From positions 2,445,501 through 2,509,500 of the forward strand of contig NZ_CP106759.1 in the NCBI RefSeq assembly GCF_025642255.1: 64,000 nt of DNA, in the 5' to 3' direction. The notes beneath the pieces were generated by a model. It ran no database searches, was not told the DNA's origin, and worked only from the letters and a program-made list of their open reading frames with translations. Source of the DNA: Stenotrophomonas maltophilia. Its GTDB lineage: Bacteria; Pseudomonadota; Gammaproteobacteria; Xanthomonadales; Xanthomonadaceae. This document shows positions 42,272-48,419 of the stretch, one piece after another. Both the position numbers and the translations under genes were made by a program. Numbering within the stretch: the first letter of the stretch is position 1; the number at the start of each line of letters is the position of its first letter.

Positions 42272-42583
42272 TCATACCGCCAGCTGAAGGTTCTGACCCG
42301 GAGCCACCGGCCACCAGGTGCACGCAGTGCGGCCACTGACCGAGCAAGGCTTGTTCGGGCCGCGCCAGACGCGCCCCTCTTTCATCAGCTCCGGCAAGCG
42401 GCGGGCGAGCATGTAGCGGTCGAGGCTCGTGGCCTGAGACAGCTCGTTGCTGGTCATGCCAGGATGGGCAGTGACCGCGCCGGCAGCCTGGTCCTGCTGG
42501 GCGGCCTGCAGGCCGCTCCTGACCGCGTATGCAGCGGCGGCGTGGCTGGTCTCGATATCGGTGGAGCGAGCAGGGGTGTTCAT
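42272..42583 (-). CDS. Small HTH-like hypothetical protein
   Basis: 103 residues. MNTPARSTDIETSHAAAAYA then GMTSNELSQATSLDRYMLARRLPELMKEGRV, a winged-HTH-like unit. It ends 1 nt before the O-like start, so the two are coupled. Possible regulator or replication accessory. Confidence 0.65.
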   Translation of the reverse strand: MNTPARSTDIETSHAAAAYAVRSGLQAAQQDQAAGAVTAHPGMTSNELSQATSLDRYMLARRLPELMKEGRVWRGPNKPCSVSGRTACTWWPVAPGQNLQLAV

Positions 42584-42675
42584 TGCCTAGCCTCGAGGAA
42601 GAGGCTGTCGATGATGAGGACAGGGAACGCTTCGTTTGTCGCGTAACTGCCTCGAATTGGACCGCGGTTAGCCAT
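42580..42675 (-). CDS. 31-residue micro-protein
   Basis: MANRGPIRGSYATNEAFPVL and eleven more residues. Its ATG overlaps the CII-like stop (ATGA) and its stop overlaps the next start (ATGA), exactly bridging two genes. That arrangement argues for a real coupled ORF despite its size. Function unknown. Confidence 0.55.
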   Translation of the reverse strand: MANRGPIRGSYATNEAFPVLIIDSLFLEARQ

Positions 42676-43211
42676 CAGCGGCCCCTTTCCTTCCGACCCT
42701 TCGCGGCCGCGCGAGCGACGTTCCGCTCCAGCCGGTGCGCCATCGTGCGCAGCGCACGGACCTCGCTCACCATCAGCTCGGCCTCGTCGCTATCGATGCG
42801 GCGGTCCGACATGGCCTCAACGGCGGTGCCGGACAACCGGCCCACGCGAGAAGTGATCTCCAGCAGCTTCGTCTGGATGGCGCCGATCTCATCCGACCAG
42901 CCACCCTCCGGCGGCGGCGGAACCGCGTCGACGGCCATGCCGAACTGGCCGGCCAGCGCCTGCATCCACTCCAGCGCGTACTCGCCGCCGCCCGCCTTCT
43001 CCTGCATCCACTCGGTCAGCAGCTCGGCGTGCTCGATCGTCACCGACTCACCCTCCAGGCCGCGCAGCTTCGCGCGCAGCGTCTCCGGGTGCATCGACTT
43101 GCCGCGGCGGTCGGCCAGGTAGGCAGCTGCGTCCACCACGCCGCCGGGCGTCTTACGCACGGAGTTGTAGAGCACGTCCAGCCAGTTCAATGAGGAGGTT
43201 CGGCAAGTCAT
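42675..43211 (-). CDS. CII-like phage regulatory protein
   Basis: 178 residues. LDVLYNSVRKTPGGVVDAAAYLADRRGKSM and HPETLRAKLRGLEGESVTIE match the phage regulatory CII (CP76) family opening, with a long helical C-terminus. It is the first gene after the cro block and before replication, the usual place for cII. Confidence 0.75.
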   Translation of the reverse strand: MTCRTSSLNWLDVLYNSVRKTPGGVVDAAAYLADRRGKSMHPETLRAKLRGLEGESVTIEHAELLTEWMQEKAGGGEYALEWMQALAGQFGMAVDAVPPPPEGGWSDEIGAIQTKLLEITSRVGRLSGTAVEAMSDRRIDSDEAELMVSEVRALRTMAHRLERNVARAAAKGRKERGR

Positions 43212-43261
43212 GGGTCACCTTGGGATGACTGGTGTTTCAAGGTTTTTCGGAGAATTGCGGC

Positions 43262-43278
43262 GGCGCATCATGTGCGCC
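43262..43278 (+). promoter_or_regulatory. Small inverted repeat upstream of the 66-residue gene
   Basis: GGCGCA-TCATG-TGCGCC. Lies between the divergent CII-like and 66-residue genes; operator or leader hairpin. Confidence 0.35.
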
Positions 43279-43310
43279 ATGGAGATCAACAACTCACGGA
43301 CGACGGGCGC

Positions 43311-43364
43311 CGCCCTCCTTGCGCTACGCTGGCGTTGCCACACGAACAGCCCACAAGGAGGGCG
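43311..43364 (+). promoter_or_regulatory. Leader hairpin sequestering a ribosome-binding site
   Basis: CGCCCTCCTTG (43311-43321) is perfectly complementary to CAAGGAGGGCG (43354-43364), which contains the AAGGAGG Shine-Dalgarno of the gene starting at 43367. The 32-nt loop between could bind an RNA or protein that opens the stem. Confidence 0.6.
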
Positions 43365-43366
43365 AC

Positions 43367-43567
43367 ATGAGTTCATCAGTCAAGACGGACCTCAATTCAC
43401 AGATGACTGCGCTGCAGGTAGTGGTTTCAGCACTGGCCATGTCTGCCAAGGCCGACCCCGAGTTCGCGGCCACTGTCGAGCGGATTCGGCAAGCAATGCC
43501 GGAAACGCCAGACGATCCGGGCAATGTGAAGTTCAACTTGTCGATGAAGCGGCTGCTCGGAGGCTGA
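43367..43567 (+). CDS. Small hypothetical protein with sequestered RBS
   Basis: 66 residues: MSSSVKTDLNSQMTALQVVV, then SALAMSAKADPEFAATVERI and a short tail ending MKRLLGG. Mostly helical and soluble. It has the best Shine-Dalgarno in the switch region, but this is buried in an 11-bp stem. It is transcribed against cro and cII; its 3' end overlaps the end of the 77-residue leftward ORF by 35 bp. Confidence 0.65.
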   Translation: MSSSVKTDLNSQMTALQVVVSALAMSAKADPEFAATVERIRQAMPETPDDPGNVKFNLSMKRLLGG

Positions 43568-43766
43568 TTGATCGACTTGCGGCTTCAGCAGCGATACCCG
43601 TTACATGGGTACCGTTGCTGCCCGCACAGCGAGCTTCCATTTCCGAGAAAAACTTCCGCGCTTCTGCCTCTGCAGCAGCGCGGTCCTTCAGTTCGTTCTG
43701 CGATGGCTTGTTCAGCCATTCCCGCAGCCACAGGCGGGGATTACACTTATCGGGCAACGTGCGCAT
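43533..43766 (-). CDS. Small hypothetical protein coupled to cro
   Basis: 77 residues from MRTLPDKCNPRLWLREWLNK; basic first half, then an Ala/Glu helix (ELKDRAAAEAEARKFFSEME). The ATG begins 1 nt after the cro-like stop with GAGG upstream, suggesting translational coupling. No family recognised. Confidence 0.5.
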   Translation of the reverse strand: MRTLPDKCNPRLWLREWLNKPSQNELKDRAAAEAEARKFFSEMEARCAGSNGTHVTGIAAEAASRSISLRAAASSTS

Positions 43767-43767
43767 T

Positions 43768-44265
43768 TCAGGCAGCCTCCACGGGGATGATTCGGTTCTC
43801 GTCCGGGTCCTGCGGCGCCGGCTGCGCCTGCGGTTGTTCCTGGACACCCAGCAGGCGCTGGATCTCCGGCAGCGCCGGCAAGGCGCCCTCTTCCGGCCAG
43901 GCCTCCACCTGCTCCAGGGGCAGGCCCAGCACCTTGGCCAGCTGCTTGTCCGCCGACAGGCCCAGCCGCGCGCGCAGCGCGCGCTTGCTAATCCGGGTGT
44001 CCACCTCGCTACGGATCTGTTCGGCTACCGTCGGCCGCGGCTGGTCCTGCAGCGCAACACCCGCGCCTGGGCCGAACACATCGGGCCGGAGCTCGTGGCG
44101 GGAGACTCCAGTGCACTCCTCCACCGCCAGCACGCGTTCGGCCGGGACCCTCCCCCTCACTTTCCACTCGCTGATTGAGGCGGAACGAATGCCAAGGAAC
44201 TCAGCAAGACGCTGCTGACTCCCAGCGGCGTCAATGGCCTTCTGTAGGGTTCGATTTGAGTCCAT
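43768..44265 (-). CDS. Cro/YdaS-like DNA-binding regulator
   Basis: 165 residues from MDSNRTLQKAIDAAGSQQRL. The N-terminal HTH (LAEFLGIRSASISEWKVRGR) matches YdaS/Cro-like proteins. The C-terminal ~80 residues (IRSEVDTRISKRALRARLGL, PEIQRLLGVQEQPQ) form a second helical region unusual for a short Cro. The start at 44265 is preferred because the ATG at 44274 overlaps the proposed -10 of its promoter; the transcript may be leaderless. Confidence 0.8.
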   Translation of the reverse strand: MDSNRTLQKAIDAAGSQQRLAEFLGIRSASISEWKVRGRVPAERVLAVEECTGVSRHELRPDVFGPGAGVALQDQPRPTVAEQIRSEVDTRISKRALRARLGLSADKQLAKVLGLPLEQVEAWPEEGALPALPEIQRLLGVQEQPQAQPAPQDPDENRIIPVEAA

Positions 44266-44272
44266 ACCCCGC

Positions 44273-44349
44273 ATATTAGGCCCGACCTAATATCACAGTC
44301 AACAGGGCAAACCTAATTTTCTTAAGGGCATCATTTAGGCTATGCCTAA
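44273..44349. promoter_or_regulatory. OR-like region: three repressor operators and divergent promoters
   Basis: Three copies of TTAGG-N5-CCTAA: ATATTAGG-CCCGA-CCTAATAT (44273-44293), an imperfect ACAGG-GCAAA-CCTAA (44302-44316), and TTAGG-CTATG-CCTAA (44335-44349), the last covering the cI start codon. The leftward promoter for cro has -35 TTGACT (44302-44297) and -10 TAATAT (44278-44273), 18-bp spacer, with operator 1 over the spacer and -10. The rightward cI promoter shows only a poor -10 (TAATTT, 44314-44319) without a good -35, as expected if it needs activation. Confidence 0.8.
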
Positions 44350-45043
44350 GAGACCACCAGACAACTACGCGCCCGCCTTCGGCGAGCGCCTTGTACATCT
44401 ACTAGCAAAGCGTGGAATCCCACGTCGGGGAGCTGGCGCATACCTGCAGCGGACCTATCATGTGTCGAATGTGACCGCCAACGACTGGCTAAATGGGAAG
44501 TTCCGTCCAGAGATCGACACGGCGCGTCAGATCGCTGCAGACCACGGAGCGGACTTCGACGAGCTTTATTTCGGGGAAGAGAGGTCTAGCAGCGACGACC
44601 GCGACTACGCCGACGTAGTCGGCTATGCACAGTCGGTTGGCCTCGGCGCGGCAGGCGCTGAAGCGGAGGAGTACGCAGAGACCCATAGCCTGAAGTTCAA
44701 GAAGACCAGCCTGCGGCGACGGGGCATCTATGGTCGGAACCTGGCTATCTATTACGGCAAGGGCGACTCGATGGAACCGACCATCGAGGACGGGGACGCC
44801 ATTTTGTTCGATACCTCAGACACCCGGGTCCAGGATGGCTGTCTGTACCTGATCCAAGTGCACGGCGCGGCCAACCCAGAGTATTACGTGAAGAGGGCCA
44901 TGGTGCTGGATGGGACGGTGTTCTTCAGCAGCGACAACCCCAAGGGTGATCATCAGTGGCAGAAGCCCAGGCGGATGGACTCGAGACGGGAACCGATCAC
45001 GGTCGTTGGCCGCGTCCACTGGATTGGCGGATGGGCTGACTGA
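44342..45043 (+). CDS. CI-like repressor with LexA/S24 self-cleavage domain
   Basis: 233 residues. The HTH part (AYLQRTYHVSNVTANDWLNG) is followed by the S24 domain: YYGKGDSMEPTIEDGD (catalytic Ser) and EYYVKRAMV (catalytic Lys). A candidate Ala-Gly cleavage bond lies in GLGAAGAEAEE. RecA-stimulated cleavage would induce the prophage. Its start codon lies inside operator 3, so it should repress itself. The next two genes overlap in series and are probably made in lysogens. Confidence 0.9.
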   Translation: MPKRPPDNYAPAFGERLVHLLAKRGIPRRGAGAYLQRTYHVSNVTANDWLNGKFRPEIDTARQIAADHGADFDELYFGEERSSSDDRDYADVVGYAQSVGLGAAGAEAEEYAETHSLKFKKTSLRRRGIYGRNLAIYYGKGDSMEPTIEDGDAILFDTSDTRVQDGCLYLIQVHGAANPEYYVKRAMVLDGTVFFSSDNPKGDHQWQKPRRMDSRREPITVVGRVHWIGGWAD

Positions 45044-45408
45044 TGACGACAGATCTGGAACTCAAGCTAGATTTTGATGACTTTCGCAGATTCTTCGCGG
45101 CGAAGTACAAGAATGTCAGCTGCCCTGTGTGTGAAGAAGCCGCGGGGGTTGAGATGCTGTACAACCCTTGGGGGCATGACCCGAAGAAGCCTGCTAGCTA
45201 TCTCTCCCTGGCCCATGGTCGAAATGCGCTGAATACGCATCCTGTGGGCGTTGAGCTGTCTTCCTTCGCTACTCCGGTGATGCCTCTCGCCTGCAAAAAC
45301 TGCGGATATCTACAGTTGTTCAGCGTCAACACAATAGCTCGTTGGGTGGAGGCAAACCCTGCCGAGAAGGATCTAGACCGCCAGCCATGGGTGTCCGACC
45401 ATGAATGA
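45043..45408 (+). CDS. Zinc-ribbon protein in rexA position
   Basis: 121 residues, acidic start (MTTDLELKLDFDDFRRFFAA). Two CxxC knuckles, VSCPVCEEA and LACKNCGYLQLF, about 55 residues apart, form a zinc ribbon. The sequence ends IARWVEANPAEKDLDRQPWV. The start overlaps the cI stop (TGATG), so it is co-expressed with the repressor. No named family; the position equals lambda rexA, suggesting a lysogen-specific function such as exclusion. Confidence 0.75.
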   Translation: MTTDLELKLDFDDFRRFFAAKYKNVSCPVCEEAAGVEMLYNPWGHDPKKPASYLSLAHGRNALNTHPVGVELSSFATPVMPLACKNCGYLQLFSVNTIARWVEANPAEKDLDRQPWVSDHE

Positions 45409-45793
45409 GAAGGTTGCCAAGCGGGCAATATCGCCTCCCCAAGGCCCGTCGCTTGCAGGCGGCGGCGATCCGCCTCAAGATTCGAGCGTGGACGCTCGCT
45501 TGGCCAAGCTCGAAGCACTAGTCACAACTCTCGCGACCAAGGCGGACGTGGAGAAGGGCTTTCACGACCTAGTGAAATGGGTGGTAGGGACTGCATTTGT
45601 AGCGGTTAGCATGGCACTTACTATCATGACGTTCGTGCTCAACAACGCTGTCCCCAAGACTTCAGCTGCCATTTCAGCACCACAAGCAGCACCAGTCCCA
45701 TCTCCGATCATCATTCAGATCCCTGCACCGCCTCAAGCGGAATACCAAAGGCAGGTCGCTGGGCCGAAGGATGGGCCCGAAGAACCCCGCTAG
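45401..45793 (+). CDS. Single-pass membrane protein in rexB position
   Basis: 130 residues. A coiled coil (SVDARLAKLEALVTTLATKA) precedes one membrane segment (VVGTAFVAVSMALTIMTFVL) and a Pro/Ala-rich C-terminal tail (APQAAPVPSPIIIQIPAPPQ). It overlaps the zinc-ribbon gene by 8 nt and lies in the cI operon. The topology suggests a membrane effector paired with a cytoplasmic partner, the Rex-like layout. Function unproven. Confidence 0.72.
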   Translation: MNEKVAKRAISPPQGPSLAGGGDPPQDSSVDARLAKLEALVTTLATKADVEKGFHDLVKWVVGTAFVAVSMALTIMTFVLNNAVPKTSAAISAPQAAPVPSPIIIQIPAPPQAEYQRQVAGPKDGPEEPR

Positions 45794-45804
45794 GGCGATG
45801 TGCT

Positions 45805-46062
45805 CTACGCCTTGCGAATCTCGGCCAGGATGTTCTTGAGCGTGGGCTTGTCTGCATCAGTAGCGACCGGAGCCACCCCCTGTGAGTCCTTACCTGCGAG
45901 CAAGGCGTTCGTGCGCCGCTGTTCTAGGATGAGCTGCTTGAGCAGCCCCTTGATTCCAAAAACGGCGAACGGCACCAGCACCCAGAGGATCGCCAGCAGC
46001 ATCGCGAACAAGAGCAGGATCAAGCTGATACCGCCTGTGAAAGGTCCATACGGTTCCATCAT
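45805..46062 (-). CDS. Small membrane protein between cI operon and PL
   Basis: 85 residues. A hydrophobic stretch (GGISLILLLFAMLLAILWVLVPFAVFGI) forms one long or two short membrane segments, followed by a basic amphipathic region (KGLLKQLILEQRRTNALLAG). AAGGAAA precedes the first of two ATGs. It converges on the cI operon and diverges from PL by about 115 bp, a place where lambdoid phages keep sieB-type exclusion genes. Confidence 0.65.
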   Translation of the reverse strand: MMEPYGPFTGGISLILLLFAMLLAILWVLVPFAVFGIKGLLKQLILEQRRTNALLAGKDSQGVAPVATDADKPTLKNILAEIRKA

Positions 46063-46177
46063 TTTCCTTCAAGAGTTCAGCCCGGTTGGCTGGGACTGAG
46101 AGTATCAACCCCCATTGGCACGCGAACGCTGTGATTAGCGGCGCCCACAGGCGAAGGTGAACGCGTTCATAAATATA

Positions 46178-46220
46178 TTAGGTTAAACCTATTGACCACA
46201 TATTAGGTTTCTCCTAATTT
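46178..46220 (+). promoter_or_regulatory. OL-like region: PL promoter with two repressor operators
   Basis: Operators TTAGG-TTAAA-CCTAT (46178-46192) and TTAGG-TTTCT-CCTAA (46203-46217). Promoter -35 TTGACC (46192-46197), 17-bp spacer, -10 TAATTT (46215-46220). Both operators overlap promoter elements, so repressor binding would block the rightward early operon. Layout mirrors the cro promoter. Confidence 0.85.
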
Positions 46221-46275
46221 TTATCTCCGCGCCGCCCATGAAGCCCCATCCCGGGGCCGGCGGCAGGAGACCTCC

Positions 46276-46392
46276 ATGCAGCGCCGCAAACGGCCCCTGT
46301 GGGCACTCATCCTCAGCATCTATGCCATCGGCGCCCTCGCTCTCGGCGCGGGCGTTGGCTACGGCCAGCGCCTCTTCGGGCAGGGGTGCTGA
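46276..46392 (+). CDS. 38-residue membrane micro-protein, first gene of PL operon
   Basis: MQRRKRPLWALILSIYAIGA and eighteen more residues: a basic N-terminus, then one membrane helix (LWALILSIYAIGALALGAGV). AGGAGA lies 6 nt upstream. It begins about 50 nt after the PL start point, so it is made immediately on induction. Possibly an inhibitor of a host membrane function. Confidence 0.65.
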   Translation: MQRRKRPLWALILSIYAIGALALGAGVGYGQRLFGQGC

Positions 46393-46395
46393 CCC

Positions 46396-46632
46396 ATGGC
46401 CGCACTCACCATCACCAGCCGCGGCACTGCCCGCGCCGAAGCGCGGCCTGCCGCCGGGACCATTGTCGTCAAGGTCGGCAATGAAGCCCTGATGAGCCTG
46501 ACCTCGGCCGAAGCGCGTGACCTGGCCGAGCACCTGGCCGTCTGCGCCGACGCGATCGACGAAGGCGCGACGGAAGTCGCCGCCATCGCCCGCGCCACGT
46601 CGCTGGCCCTCCGGCAGGCGGAGGCCTCGTGA
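46396..46632 (+). CDS. Small early hypothetical protein
   Basis: 78 residues: MAALTITSRGTARAEARPAA, then VKVGNEALMSLTSAEARDLA, with the 'LT..EA..LA..L..AA..A' pattern of short phage regulatory or helix-hairpin proteins. It lies 4 nt after the preceding stop and overlaps the next gene by 4 nt. Confidence 0.6.
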   Translation: MAALTITSRGTARAEARPAAGTIVVKVGNEALMSLTSAEARDLAEHLAVCADAIDEGATEVAAIARATSLALRQAEAS

Positions 46633-46844
46633 GCGCCGTCATCGTCTGCCACTCCCCCGCCGAGCGCGCGGCTGCCGCCGCCGGCATCGTCGCCCGCGCC
46701 GGGCGCCGCTGGGGCCTCCTCCCCTATCAGGTCGTCGTCGCGGCCAGCATCGCCGCCAATGCCGTCCTGCGGCACGGCCAGAGCGCTGCAGGCGCAGTCG
46801 CCGCCGCCCGCCGCGCAGCGCGCGCGCAGGCAGGTGCTGCATGA
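46629..46844 (+). CDS. Small Ala-rich early hypothetical protein
   Basis: 71 residues: MSAVIVCHSPAERAAAAAGI, then LLPYQVVVAASIAANAVLRH; Ala-rich helices with basic residues. It overlaps both neighbours by 4 nt (ATGA). Confidence 0.55.
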   Translation: MSAVIVCHSPAERAAAAAGIVARAGRRWGLLPYQVVVAASIAANAVLRHGQSAAGAVAAARRAARAQAGAA

Positions 46845-47155
46845 GCGCCCCTGTCGATGTGCTGGCTGTCCTTCGCTACAACGCGAGGGAAGCGACGAAC
46901 AAGTGGGGGCCGGACAACCAGGACGCCGCCACTCTGTCAGCAGTCGCCGAGCTGATCGAGGCGGACAAGGATTACGACGATGCTCTTGCCGCCTTCGCGG
47001 CTGGGCCGTTCCCAAATCTGACACCAGATTCGATAGACGAGTGGGCCGACGAATGGGCTCGGGTCGCACAGCGCGCTGACCTTCAGGATCGACTGGAATC
47101 GGCCAAGACACGCCGAGCCGCCGCCCTCGCCCGCGTCAAAGGCGGTGCCGCATGA
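46841..47155 (+). CDS. Early hypothetical protein
   Basis: 104 residues from MSAPVDVLAVLRYNAREATN; acidic centre (TPDSIDEWADEWARVAQRAD) and basic helical end. Four-nt overlaps on both sides. No family recognised. Confidence 0.6.
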   Translation: MSAPVDVLAVLRYNAREATNKWGPDNQDAATLSAVAELIEADKDYDDALAAFAAGPFPNLTPDSIDEWADEWARVAQRADLQDRLESAKTRRAAALARVKGGAA

Positions 47156-47565
47156 GCCGCAGCGGATACAGCGACGACTGCGACACCTGGCCGCTGATCT
47201 GCTGGCGCGGCGCGGTTTCTTCCGCGTTGCGCGGCAAGCGCGGGCAGCAGTTCCTGATCGAGCTTCGCGATGCGCTCGACGCAATGCCAGAAAAGCGCCT
47301 CATCGCAGAACAGCTGCAGGACAGCACAGGCTGCCACTGCACGCTGGGGGTGATCGGCGCCAAGCGCGGATTGGACATGACCGGCCTCGACCCCAACGAC
47401 CGGGAGGCCGTGAGCAAGGCGTTTGGCATCGCCGAAGCGATGGCGGCTGAGATCGTTTACGAGAACGACGGCGAGTGGCGCTGGGACAACGAAACGCCGG
47501 AGCAGCGATGGACTCGCATGCGGGCATGGGTAGAGCGCCACATCACTGCAGATGGTGCCCCGTGA
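47152..47565 (+). CDS. Early hypothetical protein, probable host-function modifier
   Basis: 137 residues: MSRSGYSDDCDTWPLICWRG, then the helix FLIELRDALDAMPEKRLIAE and DNETPEQRWTRMRAWVERHI. This family is frequent in early regions of Xanthomonadaceae prophages, known to me only as hypothetical. Overlaps of 4 nt on both sides. Confidence 0.65.
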   Translation: MSRSGYSDDCDTWPLICWRGAVSSALRGKRGQQFLIELRDALDAMPEKRLIAEQLQDSTGCHCTLGVIGAKRGLDMTGLDPNDREAVSKAFGIAEAMAAEIVYENDGEWRWDNETPEQRWTRMRAWVERHITADGAP

Positions 47566-47675
47566 CTGACCACGACTTCTTCGCCGCCATGGCCGTCGGC
47601 ATCCCGCCCATCACCCCGCCTGTCGGCCGGGCGCCCGCGCCGGCCGAGCCCGTCGCCGAACCGGAGACCGAGTAA
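47562..47675 (+). CDS. 37-residue early protein
   Basis: From GTG: MTDHDFFAAMAVGIPPITPP, then a Pro/Ala/Glu-rich tail. The GTG overlaps the preceding stop (GTGA) and its stop overlaps the next ATG (TAATG). Short but locked into the overlapping series. Confidence 0.5.
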   Translation: MTDHDFFAAMAVGIPPITPPVGRAPAPAEPVAEPETE

Positions 47676-47932
47676 TGCGCCACCTCATCCTGCCCTTCTT
47701 CTGCGCCGTCGTCGTCGGCCTCCTGCTCGCCCTGCTCGTGTGCGCCCTGCGCACCGATGCCGACAGCTTCGCCCTCGGCGCCTCCATCGGTATCGGCTTC
47801 TTCGCCTGGCGCGGGTTCGAGGACACGAGACGCGCGTGGCCCCTGATGCGCGCCGACCGCGAGCGAGCCGCAGAACGGCGGCGGCGCGAAGCGCAGCGGA
47901 ACCGCCACCCGGTCACCGACGACCTGCACTGA
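47675..47932 (+). CDS. Small early membrane protein
   Basis: 85 residues. Two hydrophobic stretches (LILPFFCAVVVGLLLALLVC; FALGASIGIGFFAWRGF) are followed by an Arg-rich cytoplasmic tail (RADRERAAERRRREAQRNRH). TAATG overlap with the preceding gene. Confidence 0.65.
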   Translation: MRHLILPFFCAVVVGLLLALLVCALRTDADSFALGASIGIGFFAWRGFEDTRRAWPLMRADRERAAERRRREAQRNRHPVTDDLH

Positions 47933-48023
47933 GCCCCTGCCCTGCGCTCGCCCCCTGTAGCGCAGGGATCCCGGCCGGCCGGGGTCCACCTGCCGGCAAC
48001 CCATTCCCTATCCGAGATCCGCC

Positions 48024-48407
48024 ATGACTAGCACCGTCGTTGTCGATTTCTCCAAAGAACCCGAGTTCCCCAAGAAGCCCTCTGGGGAAACCCCGAAAGT
48101 CGAGCTGGTACGCGAACAGCTGGCCTCCTACGTCGAGGGCTACCAGCTGGCGCGAAAGGCCACACCAGCCCGCATCGTCCTGCAGGCCAGCGACTTCAAG
48201 CACTGCCTGCGTCGGATCCTCGCGCGCATGCAGAAACCGCACCGCGACCAGGCCAAGGCCGCATGGCAGGAACGCCGAAAGGCTGGTTCGAAGGAGAAGT
48301 GGCGCGACGCCAAGCCCGAGCCGATCACCGCCGCTGACCTGACCTGGGCCGGCATCCCCATCGAAAGCGTCGGCTACAGCCGTCACCGCGCCGTCGACAA
48401 GTCCTGA
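48024..48407 (+). CDS. Early hypothetical protein
   Basis: 127 residues: MTSTVVVDFSKEPEFPKKPS, then a basic helical core (IVLQASDFKHCLRRILARMQ; QAKAAWQERRKAGSKEKWRD) and ITAADLTWAGIPIESVGYSR. It is probably nucleic-acid-associated given its charge. It lies 12 bp before rdgC. Confidence 0.6.
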   Translation: MTSTVVVDFSKEPEFPKKPSGETPKVELVREQLASYVEGYQLARKATPARIVLQASDFKHCLRRILARMQKPHRDQAKAAWQERRKAGSKEKWRDAKPEPITAADLTWAGIPIESVGYSRHRAVDKS

Positions 48408-48419
48408 TCTGGAGATCCC

